Part shown: one piece after another, positions 16,601 through 25,285 of the stretch
Position numbering within the stretch: position 1 is the first letter of the stretch
Layout of the letters: each line of letters begins with the position of its first letter
NCBI GenBank assembly: GCA_965203255.1
Contig: OZ241882.1
Span: forward strand, 4,588,001-4,652,000
Length of the DNA stretch: 64,000 nucleotides
Source of the DNA: JAPOUP01 sp965203255
GTDB taxonomy: Bacteria > Pseudomonadota > Alphaproteobacteria > Rhodobacterales > Rhodobacteraceae
Direction: 5' to 3'
Position numbers and translations under genes: made by a program
The notes under the pieces: generated by a model
Told to the model about the DNA's origin: nothing
What the model saw: only the letters and a program-made list of their open reading frames with translations
Databases searched by the model: none

Positions 16601-17559
16601 GCTGCGCCTATCCTGACACAGCGGGCGATGTGCCCGTCTTCAAGGGTCCGGTCAGGAGGCGTTTCAGCGCACGCCGGTGTAACTAGCTCACAGCGACCCG
16701 CGAAGACGCAACCAGTTGGTCGCTTGCCCAGATCTGGAATCTCTCCTGGAATAGTAGGTAGGCTTCGAATTCGGACTGTCTGTCGCGCCGGGTCGCACTC
16801 GAGGAGCCGTGCGCTGTAGGGATGCGCGGGGCTCTTCAACACCTGCCTTACGGTCCCGCGTTCGACCACCTCCCCAGCGTACATCACCACGACATCGTCG
16901 CATAGCTCGGCGATCACGCCGAGATGGTGTGAGATAAAGAGAATCGAGCATCCGATCTGCGTCTGCAGATCTTTAAGCAGCGCGATCGTCGCCACCTCAA
17001 GCGTTGCGTCGAGCGCCGTGGTCGGTTCATCGGCAATAAGGAGCGAAGGTTCCATCATCAAGGCCATTGCGATCGCAATGCGTTGCTTCATGCCACCGGA
17101 GAATTCGTGTGGATACCTTGCAAGCGCGGAATCGGGGTCGGGGATGCGCACGCGTCGAAGCATCTCCGCCGACTTCGCGTCCTTATCGGATCTCCCCAGA
17201 TCTGAACGGTATTGAATGTTCCTCATCTGCCGACCGACAGATAGAACGGGATTGAGCGCACCCATCGGATCCTGAAAGACGGTTGATATGCGCGAACCGC
17301 GTAGGTTTCGCATTTCACGAGGTCCCAGAAGGGTGAGATCCTGGGCTCCGAATAAAATCCGTCCGCTGGTGATGCGTCCGTTGTCGGCCAGAAGACCGAG
17401 GATGGCATTGATCAGGGTGGATTTACCGCAACCGGACTCACCGACGATACCGACGATCCGGCGTTTGGGAACCTCGAAGCCGACGTCCTTCAGCGCGTGC
17501 AGGTCGCCGTCTTCGGTTGTGAAATGAACGTTGAGGCCACTGATCGAAAGTTCCGTCAT
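16597..17559 (-). CDS. Oligopeptide-type ABC transporter ATP-binding protein (DppD/OppD-like)
   Basis: A 320-residue ATPase. Walker A GESGCGKST, Q-loop FQDPMGALNP, signature FSGGMKQR, Walker B LLIADEPTTALD and switch His in SHHLG. The C-terminal oligo_HPY domain includes PTGCVFAGRCELV with Cys residues of the type that bind a 4Fe-4S cluster in some DppD proteins. Partner of the DppF-like ATPase. Confidence 0.92.
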   Translation of the reverse strand: MTELSISGLNVHFTTEDGDLHALKDVGFEVPKRRIVGIVGESGCGKSTLINAILGLLADNGRITSGRILFGAQDLTLLGPREMRNLRGSRISTVFQDPMGALNPVLSVGRQMRNIQYRSDLGRSDKDAKSAEMLRRVRIPDPDSALARYPHEFSGGMKQRIAIAMALMMEPSLLIADEPTTALDATLEVATIALLKDLQTQIGCSILFISHHLGVIAELCDDVVVMYAGEVVERGTVRQVLKSPAHPYSARLLECDPARQTVRIRSLPTIPGEIPDLGKRPTGCVFAGRCELVTPACAETPPDRTLEDGHIARCVRIGAA

Positions 17560-18449
17560 CCGCGTCTCTTGAGCCTGGGGTCAAAAACGTCGCGCATGGT
17601 TTCGCCGAGGAAGGTGAAGCCAAGCGTGGTCAGGATGATCGGCAGACCTCCTGCGATGGCGATCCAGGGGGTGTCCCGGATTGCTGTGTAGCCATCGTTC
17701 AGGATGGCGCCCCAGCTTGGAGTCGGCGGACGCACACCAAAGCCGAGAAAGCTCATTCCGGCTTCGATCGCGATCACGACCGGGATGTCCATCGAGGCGA
17801 GAATCAGGAGTGGCCCGATGACATTCGGCAGGACGTGGACGCGCAGAATGCGCCCTGTTCCCGCGCCCATGCTCTGCGCGGCGGTTACAAACTCGGACTC
17901 CTTGAGGGATAGCGTCTGCGTGCGAATGATGCGCGCATAACCCGGAACATTCACGAGCACCACAACAACCACGACGGCGGTGAGCGATGGTCCCAGGAGT
18001 GTGACCAGCGCGAGAGCCAGCATAACGGTTGGGAAACTCTTTATGGAATCGAAGAGCAGAAGCATCAGGTTGTCGAGCCAGCGCGGTCCGTAACCGGCGA
18101 TCAGTCCCAGGATTACGCCGATCGCAAGAGAGGCGGCGGTCGAAGAAAGAGCCACGGAAAGCGCGATTCGTCCGCCGTGGAGGGCTCGGGAAAAAAGATC
18201 GCGCCCCAAATGGTCGGTGCCGAGAAGGTGCTCCCAGGATGGTCCCTGAAATCTTTCGCGGGGTGATATCCTGCTGGGTTCATGGATGCTGAGCCAATCT
18301 GCGAAGACGGCGCCGCCAATCATCAGGAGGACGAGTGTGATGCCAAGTGCTCCCAATGGTTCGGACGCGATGCGACGGGCTGTCCGGTAAAGTCGGACAA
18401 CGTGCGCGAAGCGAACGGCGGTCCTTATGCTAGAAGCGACTGCGGACAC
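17556..18449 (-). CDS. Oligopeptide-type ABC transporter permease (DppC/OppC-like)
   Basis: A 297-residue inner-membrane permease with an N-terminal TM helix (about residues 35-55), the OppC hallmark HLLGTDHLGRDLFSR, and five further TM helices. The EAA loop reads EFVTAAQSMGAGTGRILRVHVLPN. It pairs with the DppB-like permease to form the channel. The start lies within the end of the upstream dppB-like gene (20-nt overlap). Confidence 0.92.
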   Translation of the reverse strand: MSAVASSIRTAVRFAHVVRLYRTARRIASEPLGALGITLVLLMIGGAVFADWLSIHEPSRISPRERFQGPSWEHLLGTDHLGRDLFSRALHGGRIALSVALSSTAASLAIGVILGLIAGYGPRWLDNLMLLLFDSIKSFPTVMLALALVTLLGPSLTAVVVVVVLVNVPGYARIIRTQTLSLKESEFVTAAQSMGAGTGRILRVHVLPNVIGPLLILASMDIPVVIAIEAGMSFLGFGVRPPTPSWGAILNDGYTAIRDTPWIAIAGGLPIILTTLGFTFLGETMRDVFDPRLKRRG

Positions 18450-19374
18450 GTGGATCCAGCGCTCCTATGATGAGGTCAGCGACCAGATTGATCAGGACGA
18501 AGAGAACCGTGGTGACGAGTACGGCACCCGTGACAAGTGGGAAGTTGCGGGTCAGGATGGCGTCATAGACCAGTTTACCGACCCCTGGGCGTACGAACAC
18601 GATTTCGGCAAAGACCGCGGATGACAGCATCTGGCCAATTCCCACGCCCAGGAGCGTGATCGTCGGTAGGATCGCAATTGTCAGCGCATACCGATAGGTG
18701 ATCATCGCATCTGGCAGGCCGAAGGCCCGGGCGGTGCGGATATGCTGTGCCTCCAGGACTTCCAGCATCGACGCCCGAACCATTCGGGCGATGTAACCAA
18801 CCCATCCAAGTCCAACGGCAAGCGAGGGCAGAATGAGGTGGACGATCTGGTCTCCGATTTCCCCGGGTTCACCGGCGCCGATCGCAGGCAGCCATTGAAG
18901 GGTGACGGCAAAGACCAGCAGCGCGTAGATCGCAACGACGAATGACGGTACCGCGATGACCGCGACAGAGAGGACGCCTACGACGCGGTCAGCCCAGGAA
19001 CCACGCCTGACCGCTGCCCAGCAGCCAAGCGGTATGCCCAGAGCCACTGACCATGTAATGCCTCCGGCGATGAGGGCAAGAGTGTAGGGCAGTTGCTCCA
19101 TCACCACCTGCGCAACCGGACGTTCGGACAGTACCTCCCGCCCGAGATCGCCCGTCCAGGCATTGGTGAAGAAATTCCAGAATTGGACCCAAACCGGTCT
19201 GTCGAGACCCATCTTGATCCGAAGCGCCTCCCGCATTGCGTCAGTTGCCCGAGGGCCAAGCGCAACGGCAGCCGGATCGCCTGGGATCAGGTATATCATC
19301 GAGAACAGCAACAGCATGGCCATCGAGACGATGACCACGGCAAGCACAAGGCGTTTGGCCGTGTAGCTCAGCAT
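18430..19374 (-). CDS. Oligopeptide-type ABC transporter permease (DppB/OppB-like)
   Basis: A 314-residue permease with the DppB N-terminus (Y.AKRLVLAVVIVSMAMLLLFSMIYLIPGDP as TM1), a periplasmic loop with GLDRPVWVQFWNF, five further TM helices, and the EAA loop around HIRTARAFGLPDAMITYRYAL. It is separated from the upstream solute-binding protein gene by 37 nt that contain a strong stem-loop. Confidence 0.92.
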   Translation of the reverse strand: MLSYTAKRLVLAVVIVSMAMLLLFSMIYLIPGDPAAVALGPRATDAMREALRIKMGLDRPVWVQFWNFFTNAWTGDLGREVLSERPVAQVVMEQLPYTLALIAGGITWSVALGIPLGCWAAVRRGSWADRVVGVLSVAVIAVPSFVVAIYALLVFAVTLQWLPAIGAGEPGEIGDQIVHLILPSLAVGLGWVGYIARMVRASMLEVLEAQHIRTARAFGLPDAMITYRYALTIAILPTITLLGVGIGQMLSSAVFAEIVFVRPGVGKLVYDAILTRNFPLVTGAVLVTTVLFVLINLVADLIIGALDPRVRSRF

Positions 19375-19381
19375 GGGGAAT

Positions 19382-19403
19382 GGGCGGCCCTCGAAGGCCG
19401 CCC
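19382..19403 (-). terminator. Intergenic stem-loop between binding-protein and permease genes
   Basis: GGGCGGCC-CTCGAA-GGCCGCCC forms an 8-bp all-GC stem with a 6-nt loop, in the 37-nt gap after the solute-binding protein gene. There is no U-run. Such hairpins at this place in ABC operons typically stabilise the upstream mRNA or partly terminate, giving more binding protein than permease. Confidence 0.65.
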
Positions 19404-19411
19404 GATCACCG

Positions 19412-20974
19412 TCAGGCCGGTTTGAATTCCGGGAGGAGAGACTCCCCGTTCGGTTTCAGTCCCGGTTCGATCGTGTCGCGGTGAATGGCCCCCACAACCT
19501 CGTGGGTGAGAAAGACGTAACAGCCGCTTTCGTCCATGAGATTCTGCATTTTCGTGTAGATCTCATCGCGTTTTGCGTTGTCGCCCTCCACAAGGCCTTG
19601 ATCGTGCAGTGCCTTGTACTCGGCGTTGTTGAAGCGTTCCCAGTTCCAGACGCCGATCTGTTCGGGTGTGAACCATACTGTGGCCCAGCTTGGATCAGGC
19701 TGCATGGAGTAACGTTGCAACCAGATCTGCAGGTCCATGTAGTAATCGCCGTCCTTTGATCCGAGGGTCCAGAATGTGCCGCTGTCGTTCTGCTTGATTT
19801 CGCAGTTGATGCCGACATCGGCGAGGTTGGCTTGAATGACCTGGGCCGCTGTCAGACGCTCGGACTGGTTCAGGATGTCCAGAGTGACATTCAGGTCGGT
19901 TGCCCCAGCCTCGGCGAGCAAGGCCCGCGCCTTGTCGGGATCATAGTCATAGGTCACGCCGTTCCTTGATCCCGGGAGACCTGGTGCGATAATGCCGTTG
20001 CCCACGCCTGCGGCGCCGAAATAGGCTGCATCCACCACCGTCTGACGATCTATGGCATGCTGGACGGCGCGGCGTATACGGACATCCGTAAAGGGTTCGG
20101 CGTCTTGGTTCATGCCAATCCAGACATATGCGAGTGAAGGTTTCTCCACGACAACTGAACCGGCCGGTGGGTCTTTCTTGAGCCGCGGCAACGAGGAAAC
20201 CGATGTCCAGGTGTAGTCCAGGTCCCCTGCCTCGAATCCTCGCTCTGCGGCGGCCGGATCCTCGATCGGAATGATGTGAATTTCGTCAAAACCGCCGGGC
20301 TCGTGAACCCAGTCAGGATTGCGGCGCAGGATTGTCTTCTGCTTTGGCTGCCAGTCGGCCAGTACGTATTGGCCGGACTGGGCGACTGGCTTGGTGGTTA
20401 TCCTGTCGCCAAGCTCCGCCATCGCTTTGCGCGAAAGTATGCAGGAAGCGGCTGTCGGCAGCGTTGTGGTCCACAGAGGGACAAACTTGTTTTTCAGGTG
20501 GATCAGCCCTGAAAGCCGGTCCTTGACCTCGACTTCCCTAAGTGCGCTCCAGTCGCCTGCATAGGGGCTCTCCATTGCAGGGTCGGCAATCCTCTCCAAT
20601 GAGAACTTGACGTCATCGGCGGTCATCTCGCCATAGCCGTCAGTGAAGCCGATATTGTCCCTCAACCTGAACGACAGGGTAAGGTCATCGAGTTGCTGGA
20701 TGCTTTCGACAGCCAACGGCTTCCAACCCCAGACGTCGCCGGGTTCGACGACAACCATCGGCGCGAAGACCGCGCGTATGATGTCGGCTTCCGGTAGGCT
20801 GAGCCGGAAGGCCGGGTCGAGAATCTGAAGATCGGAATAGCTCCGTAGGGTAAGAACCTTGCCATCATGGCTGAGTGCCATTCGGGGCACTGCCATGCTG
20901 GCTGCGCCAAAGGCACCGGCTGTGGCAAGGAACGAGCGACGTGAGACATCAAGTCCTGGCTTTGTTTGAGGCAT
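19412..20974 (-). CDS. Periplasmic solute-binding protein, family 5 (DppA/OppA-like), Tat-exported
   Basis: A 520-residue SBP_bac_5 protein. The N-terminus has a twin-arginine signal (SRRSFLATAGAFGAASMAV), meaning export in folded form. The mature part begins with LTLRSYSDLQILDPAFRLS and contains the family segments DDVKFSLERIADP and RIRRAVQHAIDRQTVVDAAYFG. It captures the ligand for the four-component importer encoded after it. Co-transcription with S15 and M81 hydrolases suggests an acylated or otherwise modified peptide as ligand. It is the first structural gene, 43 nt after the regulator gene. Confidence 0.92.
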   Translation of the reverse strand: MPQTKPGLDVSRRSFLATAGAFGAASMAVPRMALSHDGKVLTLRSYSDLQILDPAFRLSLPEADIIRAVFAPMVVVEPGDVWGWKPLAVESIQQLDDLTLSFRLRDNIGFTDGYGEMTADDVKFSLERIADPAMESPYAGDWSALREVEVKDRLSGLIHLKNKFVPLWTTTLPTAASCILSRKAMAELGDRITTKPVAQSGQYVLADWQPKQKTILRRNPDWVHEPGGFDEIHIIPIEDPAAAERGFEAGDLDYTWTSVSSLPRLKKDPPAGSVVVEKPSLAYVWIGMNQDAEPFTDVRIRRAVQHAIDRQTVVDAAYFGAAGVGNGIIAPGLPGSRNGVTYDYDPDKARALLAEAGATDLNVTLDILNQSERLTAAQVIQANLADVGINCEIKQNDSGTFWTLGSKDGDYYMDLQIWLQRYSMQPDPSWATVWFTPEQIGVWNWERFNNAEYKALHDQGLVEGDNAKRDEIYTKMQNLMDESGCYVFLTHEVVGAIHRDTIEPGLKPNGESLLPEFKPA

Positions 20975-21017
20975 TCTAGACTCCGTATACTTCCTGTTTC
21001 ATTGATCGGCGACCGGT

Positions 21018-21716
21018 TCAGTCCTTGAGGATCGCCTTCGGGCCCGAGCAGGATTCTGCTGGGTGGGAGACCACCACGTCCTTTGGAATTGTGACCGGGG
21101 ATATGCTCCAGATCAGCTGGCATGGTTGGTCGGTAACGTTGCGGGCGTTGTGAATGATGTCGGTTGGAAACGAATAGCTGTCCCCTCTTTTGAGTTCGAT
21201 CCTCTCGTCGCCAATCTGAAGCTGCAGTTCACCGCTCAGAATGAAGCCATGCTGTTCTCCTTTATGCTGATACATAGGGTGGCCGGGTCTTGCGGAATGG
21301 GGCTCGTAGGTCGCCAGACCCATGAAGAAGCTGCCTCCAATCGAGCTGGAAGGAAGTTCGTCCGACAATCCGAGCGTCGAAACACCTTCACCATAGAGCG
21401 TATTCAGACTCCGGCGGTTTTGCTGTCGAATGACATAGACACGCTCCATCGAGCCCTTTCCGGAGCGTCGTGCGAAAAACCAGTCGGAGGAGATGTCGAG
21501 CGCGTCAGCCAACCTATGGATGATCGTCAGGGAAGGGCTGGTCGTTCCACGTTCGACCGCGCTGAGGTGGCTTACGGAAATTCCGGCCGCTGCGGATAGG
21601 GTCTTGAGTGTCTGCCCGCGGGCCTTGCGAACCTGGCGGACTTCCGAGCCAAGCGAGATGAGGTTCTCCGAAAAGGTGGAGACGTTCGATCCAGTGTTTC
21701 TCCGAGACATCGACAT
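21018..21716 (-). CDS. XRE-family regulator with C-terminal cupin domain
   Basis: A 232-residue repressor/activator. The N-terminal XRE helix-turn-helix (about residues 25-80) includes LKTLSAAAGISVSHLSAVERGTTSPSL. A C-terminal cupin_2 domain (about residues 130-215) has the metal/ligand-binding strand pattern HPMYQHKGEQHGFILSGELQ...GDSYSFPTDIIHNARN. Such XRE-cupin proteins control amino acid, polyamine or peptide catabolism by binding a small effector. It is the first gene of the minus-strand operon and is divergent from the third CocE gene, so it most likely controls both. The ATG at 21716 (AGGGG upstream) is preferred to an upstream ATG at 21740. Confidence 0.85.
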   Translation of the reverse strand: MSMSRRNTGSNVSTFSENLISLGSEVRQVRKARGQTLKTLSAAAGISVSHLSAVERGTTSPSLTIIHRLADALDISSDWFFARRSGKGSMERVYVIRQQNRRSLNTLYGEGVSTLGLSDELPSSSIGGSFFMGLATYEPHSARPGHPMYQHKGEQHGFILSGELQLQIGDERIELKRGDSYSFPTDIIHNARNVTDQPCQLIWSISPVTIPKDVVVSHPAESCSGPKAILKD

Positions 21717-22254
21717 TGTGGCCCCTGGTGCGAAGATCATTGATTCGCACTTCGCAATAGTTGCACAGATCTTCGCTCTGACAAGAATTCTATCAGGAAT
21801 TTCCGCCTATGCCATTGCATACTCTCGATGTGGGCCCAAAATGCGGACGGTCAAATTCCAGACTCGGGTGAAACGAAGCGCTTGGTTCCGGGCCTCACCG
21901 AGCCGGGTTCAACTCTGGCAACGATGCTGAATTGGCGTCCATGCCGTCACTCACTTCCTCTGGACAATGGGCTCGGGATCGGTGTTGTGTCGCAATGGTC
22001 GTTTGGGGTCGGGTTTTCCTGGCCCGACGTGGCCATTGCGTCTGCTTCGATATTCGCTTGCCTGAATGTATCATGTCGCTTGGTCGAGTATGCGGCTGGG
22101 ATGGCCGTCAGCCACCAGGAAGTGGTCGCAGACCGCCAGTGGAAATCCGACGACATCTCCGTCCATCAGTCCTGATTTCATCTTCCGATCATTGTGTTTC
22201 CCATTGGAAGCGGAAAGACTTGCGGCGAGGACTTCCAAAGGTGGGAGGCCACAG
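21717..22254. other. Divergent regulatory region between the regulator and the third CocE gene
   Basis: About 540 bp with no convincing gene. It must hold the promoters for the long minus-strand operon and for the plus-strand CocE gene. I could not pick a clear operator by eye. Open frames here lack ribosome-binding sites and domains. Confidence 0.45.
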
Positions 22255-24261
22255 TTGCCAGTGATCTCGGGAAAAAATACCGAGCCAGATCATTCGGTTC
22301 GCGAAATCGAACACCAATGGATTGCTATGCCGGATGGCGTCAGATTGGCGGCGCGGATGTGGTTGCCTGAAGATGCCCGACCTGTTCCCGCGATCCTGGA
22401 ATACATCCCGTACCGAAAACGCGACATGGTGCGCGCTCGTGATGAGCGCAACCATCGCTATTTCGCTGCCCATGGATACGCCTGCCTGCGGGTGGACATG
22501 CGAGGCTCCGGTGACAGTGAGGGCCGGATGCCGGATATGTATTCTTCGGCGGAGTTGGACGATGCGCGTCAGGTTCTTGCATGGATTGCGCAGCAGGATT
22601 GGTGCGATGGAAGGATCGGAATGTTTGGCACGTCCTGGGGCGGGACGGCGAGTCTGCAGGCTGCGGTTGACGCGCCTGAGCCGCTCAAGGCGGTTATTGC
22701 CAATTGTGCGACCATCGACCGCTACGAAGATGACATTCACTGGATGGGTGGCTGCATACTGACCGATACTTTGGAGTGGGGAGCGACATTGCCGGCAATT
22801 CTCGCCGCTCCGCCCGATGTGGCGACGGTCGGTGCGTCGTGGTTCGAATTGTGGAAACACCGACTCGCGAACCTGACGTTTCCACATGAAGCGTGGCTCT
22901 GCAACAGGCGGCGCGGTTCCTATTGGAGGCACGGGTCGGTTCGGTTCGCGACTGACCGGCTGTCGTGCCCGATCCTTGCGATTGGCGGTTGGTCTGATCG
23001 GTATTCCAACTCGGTCATTCCGCTGGTTGAAGCGCGTCCGGACATTTGCTGCGGGATCGTGGGCCCGTGGGGTCATCACTATCCTGACCAGGGTGAGCCG
23101 GGACCGTCGGTCGGGTTTCAGGAAATCGCGCTTGGGTGGTGGGATCATTGGCTCAGGAGAGGAGAGTCAAGGATGCCCGACTGGCCAGCCCTACGACTTT
23201 GGAGGCGCGAATTTGACCCACCTCTGAATCGACTGATGGAACGCAGCGGTGCCTGGATAGAGGTCACGAAACCGTCAACGCCGAACAAATGGCAGCTGTT
23301 TCCCGGCGGTGGTGAACTGCTCGCGGTGCCGATTGAGGTATCTGTTGAAATGGATGTTCCCGATGATCTCAAACATGGGCGATGTTCAGGTGATACCGGC
23401 TACTTCGGTCGACCAGGTGGGCTTCCGCTTGAGCAGTCGCCTGACGACCGGCGCTCGCTATGTTTCGACAGCCATCCTCTCGGCGGCGAACTCGATATAT
23501 TGGGGCGGATCCAACTCGACGCCAACGTAACGCCCGCCGCATTGCCCGCGCAGCTTGTCTGTCGCCTGTGCGATGTCGCTCCGGACGGGCGGTCGAGCCT
23601 TATCACGAGAACAGCCATCAACCTCGAACTCGACGACGGACTGGACGGCCCACGTGGTGCGGTTGCCGGTGAGCCAACTCAGGTGAAAATCAGGTTTCCG
23701 ACAACCGCCTACAGGATTGCCGAGGGACATCGGATACGCTTGGCCATTGGCTCATCTTACTGGCCATTGATCTGGCCCAACGCCCGGCACTCACAGCTGA
23801 CGGTCTCAAGCCAGGGCACGAGACTGGTCATTCCGTTGCAACCAGGGTCCGTTCGTCCTCTCCGAGCCGCGTTTCCTCCTGCGGGACACCTGTCCGATGT
23901 CAGGAATTGGAGGGTGGTCGCGGAGGGTCCACTTGAGCGTACCTCTGCGGATTGTCCTGCGGGCGGCTTCTCGAATTCCTGGCGTCAGCCTCCGGTTACC
24001 CATCAGTTCGAGAGTATTGGCATCGACTTCAAGAGTGAGACCAGAGCCGACTTCACCGTGAGTTCCGGAAGTCCTCAACAGATTGCATGCAATGTGGAGC
24101 ATAGGATCGAGATAGACCGTCCTGACGGCCACGCCTGCATATCCAGTGGTGTGACTCTTTCGTCCGCTGAGGACGGCACAGGAGTGACCGCCAGAATTAC
24201 GGTGACGTGGAATGGTGAAATCATCACGGAATTGAATTCTGAAACCATGGTCGTCTCCTGA
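22255..24261 (+). CDS. CocE/NonD-family hydrolase (S15-type), paralogue 3
   Basis: About 668 residues, divergent from the operon. N-terminal domain QWIAMPDGVRLAARMWLP, VDMRGSGDSEG, nucleophile elbow GTSWGG (Ser127), catalytic His in GPWGHHYPDQG, and a C-terminal jelly-roll domain. I chose a TTG start at 22255, 6 nt after GTGGGAGG; a GTG at 22261 is the alternative. Longer upstream frames have no family similarity. The three paralogues share the same order of motifs, so they probably arose by duplication and may act on successive bonds or on related substrates. Confidence 0.88.
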   Translation: MPVISGKNTEPDHSVREIEHQWIAMPDGVRLAARMWLPEDARPVPAILEYIPYRKRDMVRARDERNHRYFAAHGYACLRVDMRGSGDSEGRMPDMYSSAELDDARQVLAWIAQQDWCDGRIGMFGTSWGGTASLQAAVDAPEPLKAVIANCATIDRYEDDIHWMGGCILTDTLEWGATLPAILAAPPDVATVGASWFELWKHRLANLTFPHEAWLCNRRRGSYWRHGSVRFATDRLSCPILAIGGWSDRYSNSVIPLVEARPDICCGIVGPWGHHYPDQGEPGPSVGFQEIALGWWDHWLRRGESRMPDWPALRLWRREFDPPLNRLMERSGAWIEVTKPSTPNKWQLFPGGGELLAVPIEVSVEMDVPDDLKHGRCSGDTGYFGRPGGLPLEQSPDDRRSLCFDSHPLGGELDILGRIQLDANVTPAALPAQLVCRLCDVAPDGRSSLITRTAINLELDDGLDGPRGAVAGEPTQVKIRFPTTAYRIAEGHRIRLAIGSSYWPLIWPNARHSQLTVSSQGTRLVIPLQPGSVRPLRAAFPPAGHLSDVRNWRVVAEGPLERTSADCPAGGFSNSWRQPPVTHQFESIGIDFKSETRADFTVSSGSPQQIACNVEHRIEIDRPDGHACISSGVTLSSAEDGTGVTARITVTWNGEIITELNSETMVVS

Positions 24262-25285
24262 AGGACCTTGTCGCCCTGTCAAGGTCGATTCGCTCTATCC
24301 TTGGACATCCAGGAGAAGTGGTCAGTTCCCCGGCGCGACTTTCGCGAGTCGAGGACGCCCACGCCTGATGGTCCGTAGCTGGCTGACCCACAAATTGCGG
24401 TAGTGGGTTGCCGCCGCAAGGAGATACGCCGTTGGGCGGAGGAGGGGCGCAGTGGCCCCCTGCGCATGCCGCGCAAACGGCGATGGTTCTCCTTTGCCGG
24501 TCAATTGAAGCCGATTTGTCCCTCTGTCATTTTGGTCGGTGATACTGCTCCGTTCGTCAGATCCGCGACGCAGATCCGTGGAAGAACCGCATTTCCCACT
24601 GGATGAGTGTGAACGGCTTATCGAGAGTGCGGGCTCCTGGCCGATATCTGCGCTCTATCGGGTTGAGTTTGTTCTCTCATAGCGGCCGGATCGTTCCTGT
24701 CTGGAGTATGCGGTTCACGTCCGTGCTAACTTTCGCGGCTGAACCGGTGGGTGCGTAAAACTAACACTGCGTTATGCGTGTGAAGTGCCCCTTGCCATGA
24801 AGTCGGAACAGTCCAGCATTTCAAGCCCATAGGCAACGTTGCGTACCCTTGATTGAAAGAGTTGGATTGAGCGAGGTACGAAGACTACCAAATCTCTGCA
24901 ACAAGTGGTCGAGTTAGGCTGGCAACTAAGCTGGAGGTGGCGGGCGAATACGCGAGATGCTGGACGGGTCAGTTGGGACAGCAGCCGGGGAACGAGCGTC
25001 ACTTGGCAGCAAAAAAAGGAAAGTCAACAGGTCCGCGTGACTTGTAGATTTCCAGGTGCGTGGCGAACTGCGCCGCTTCACGCCATGTCATCGGTCATGA
25101 GTGGCGAGGACGCACTTGTTGCTAAGCACCTGCGCAGATAGGTACGGACCACCATGTCGAATTCATAACGTTCGTCGCAAAGGTGCCAAGATGAGTCGAG
25201 TTGCTGCGTGAGCCGCGGAACCGACTGAACTGACGCAGAGGTATAATCGACACACGGCTTTTCGCCCGCGATTTGGGAGTCTGGA
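24262..25285. other. 1-kb intergenic region without a recognised gene
   Basis: Short open frames on both strands lack domains. The right end holds the probable promoter of the next gene: a perfect -10 TATAAT at 25242-25247, with no good -35 at 16-18 bp. Much of the remainder may be decayed mobile DNA, but no transposase motif is visible. Confidence 0.45.

Noticed and set aside
22066..22254. N-terminal extension of the third CocE gene
   Set aside because: 63 extra residues lack similarity to the paralogues; a good ribosome-binding site lies at 22241-22248.
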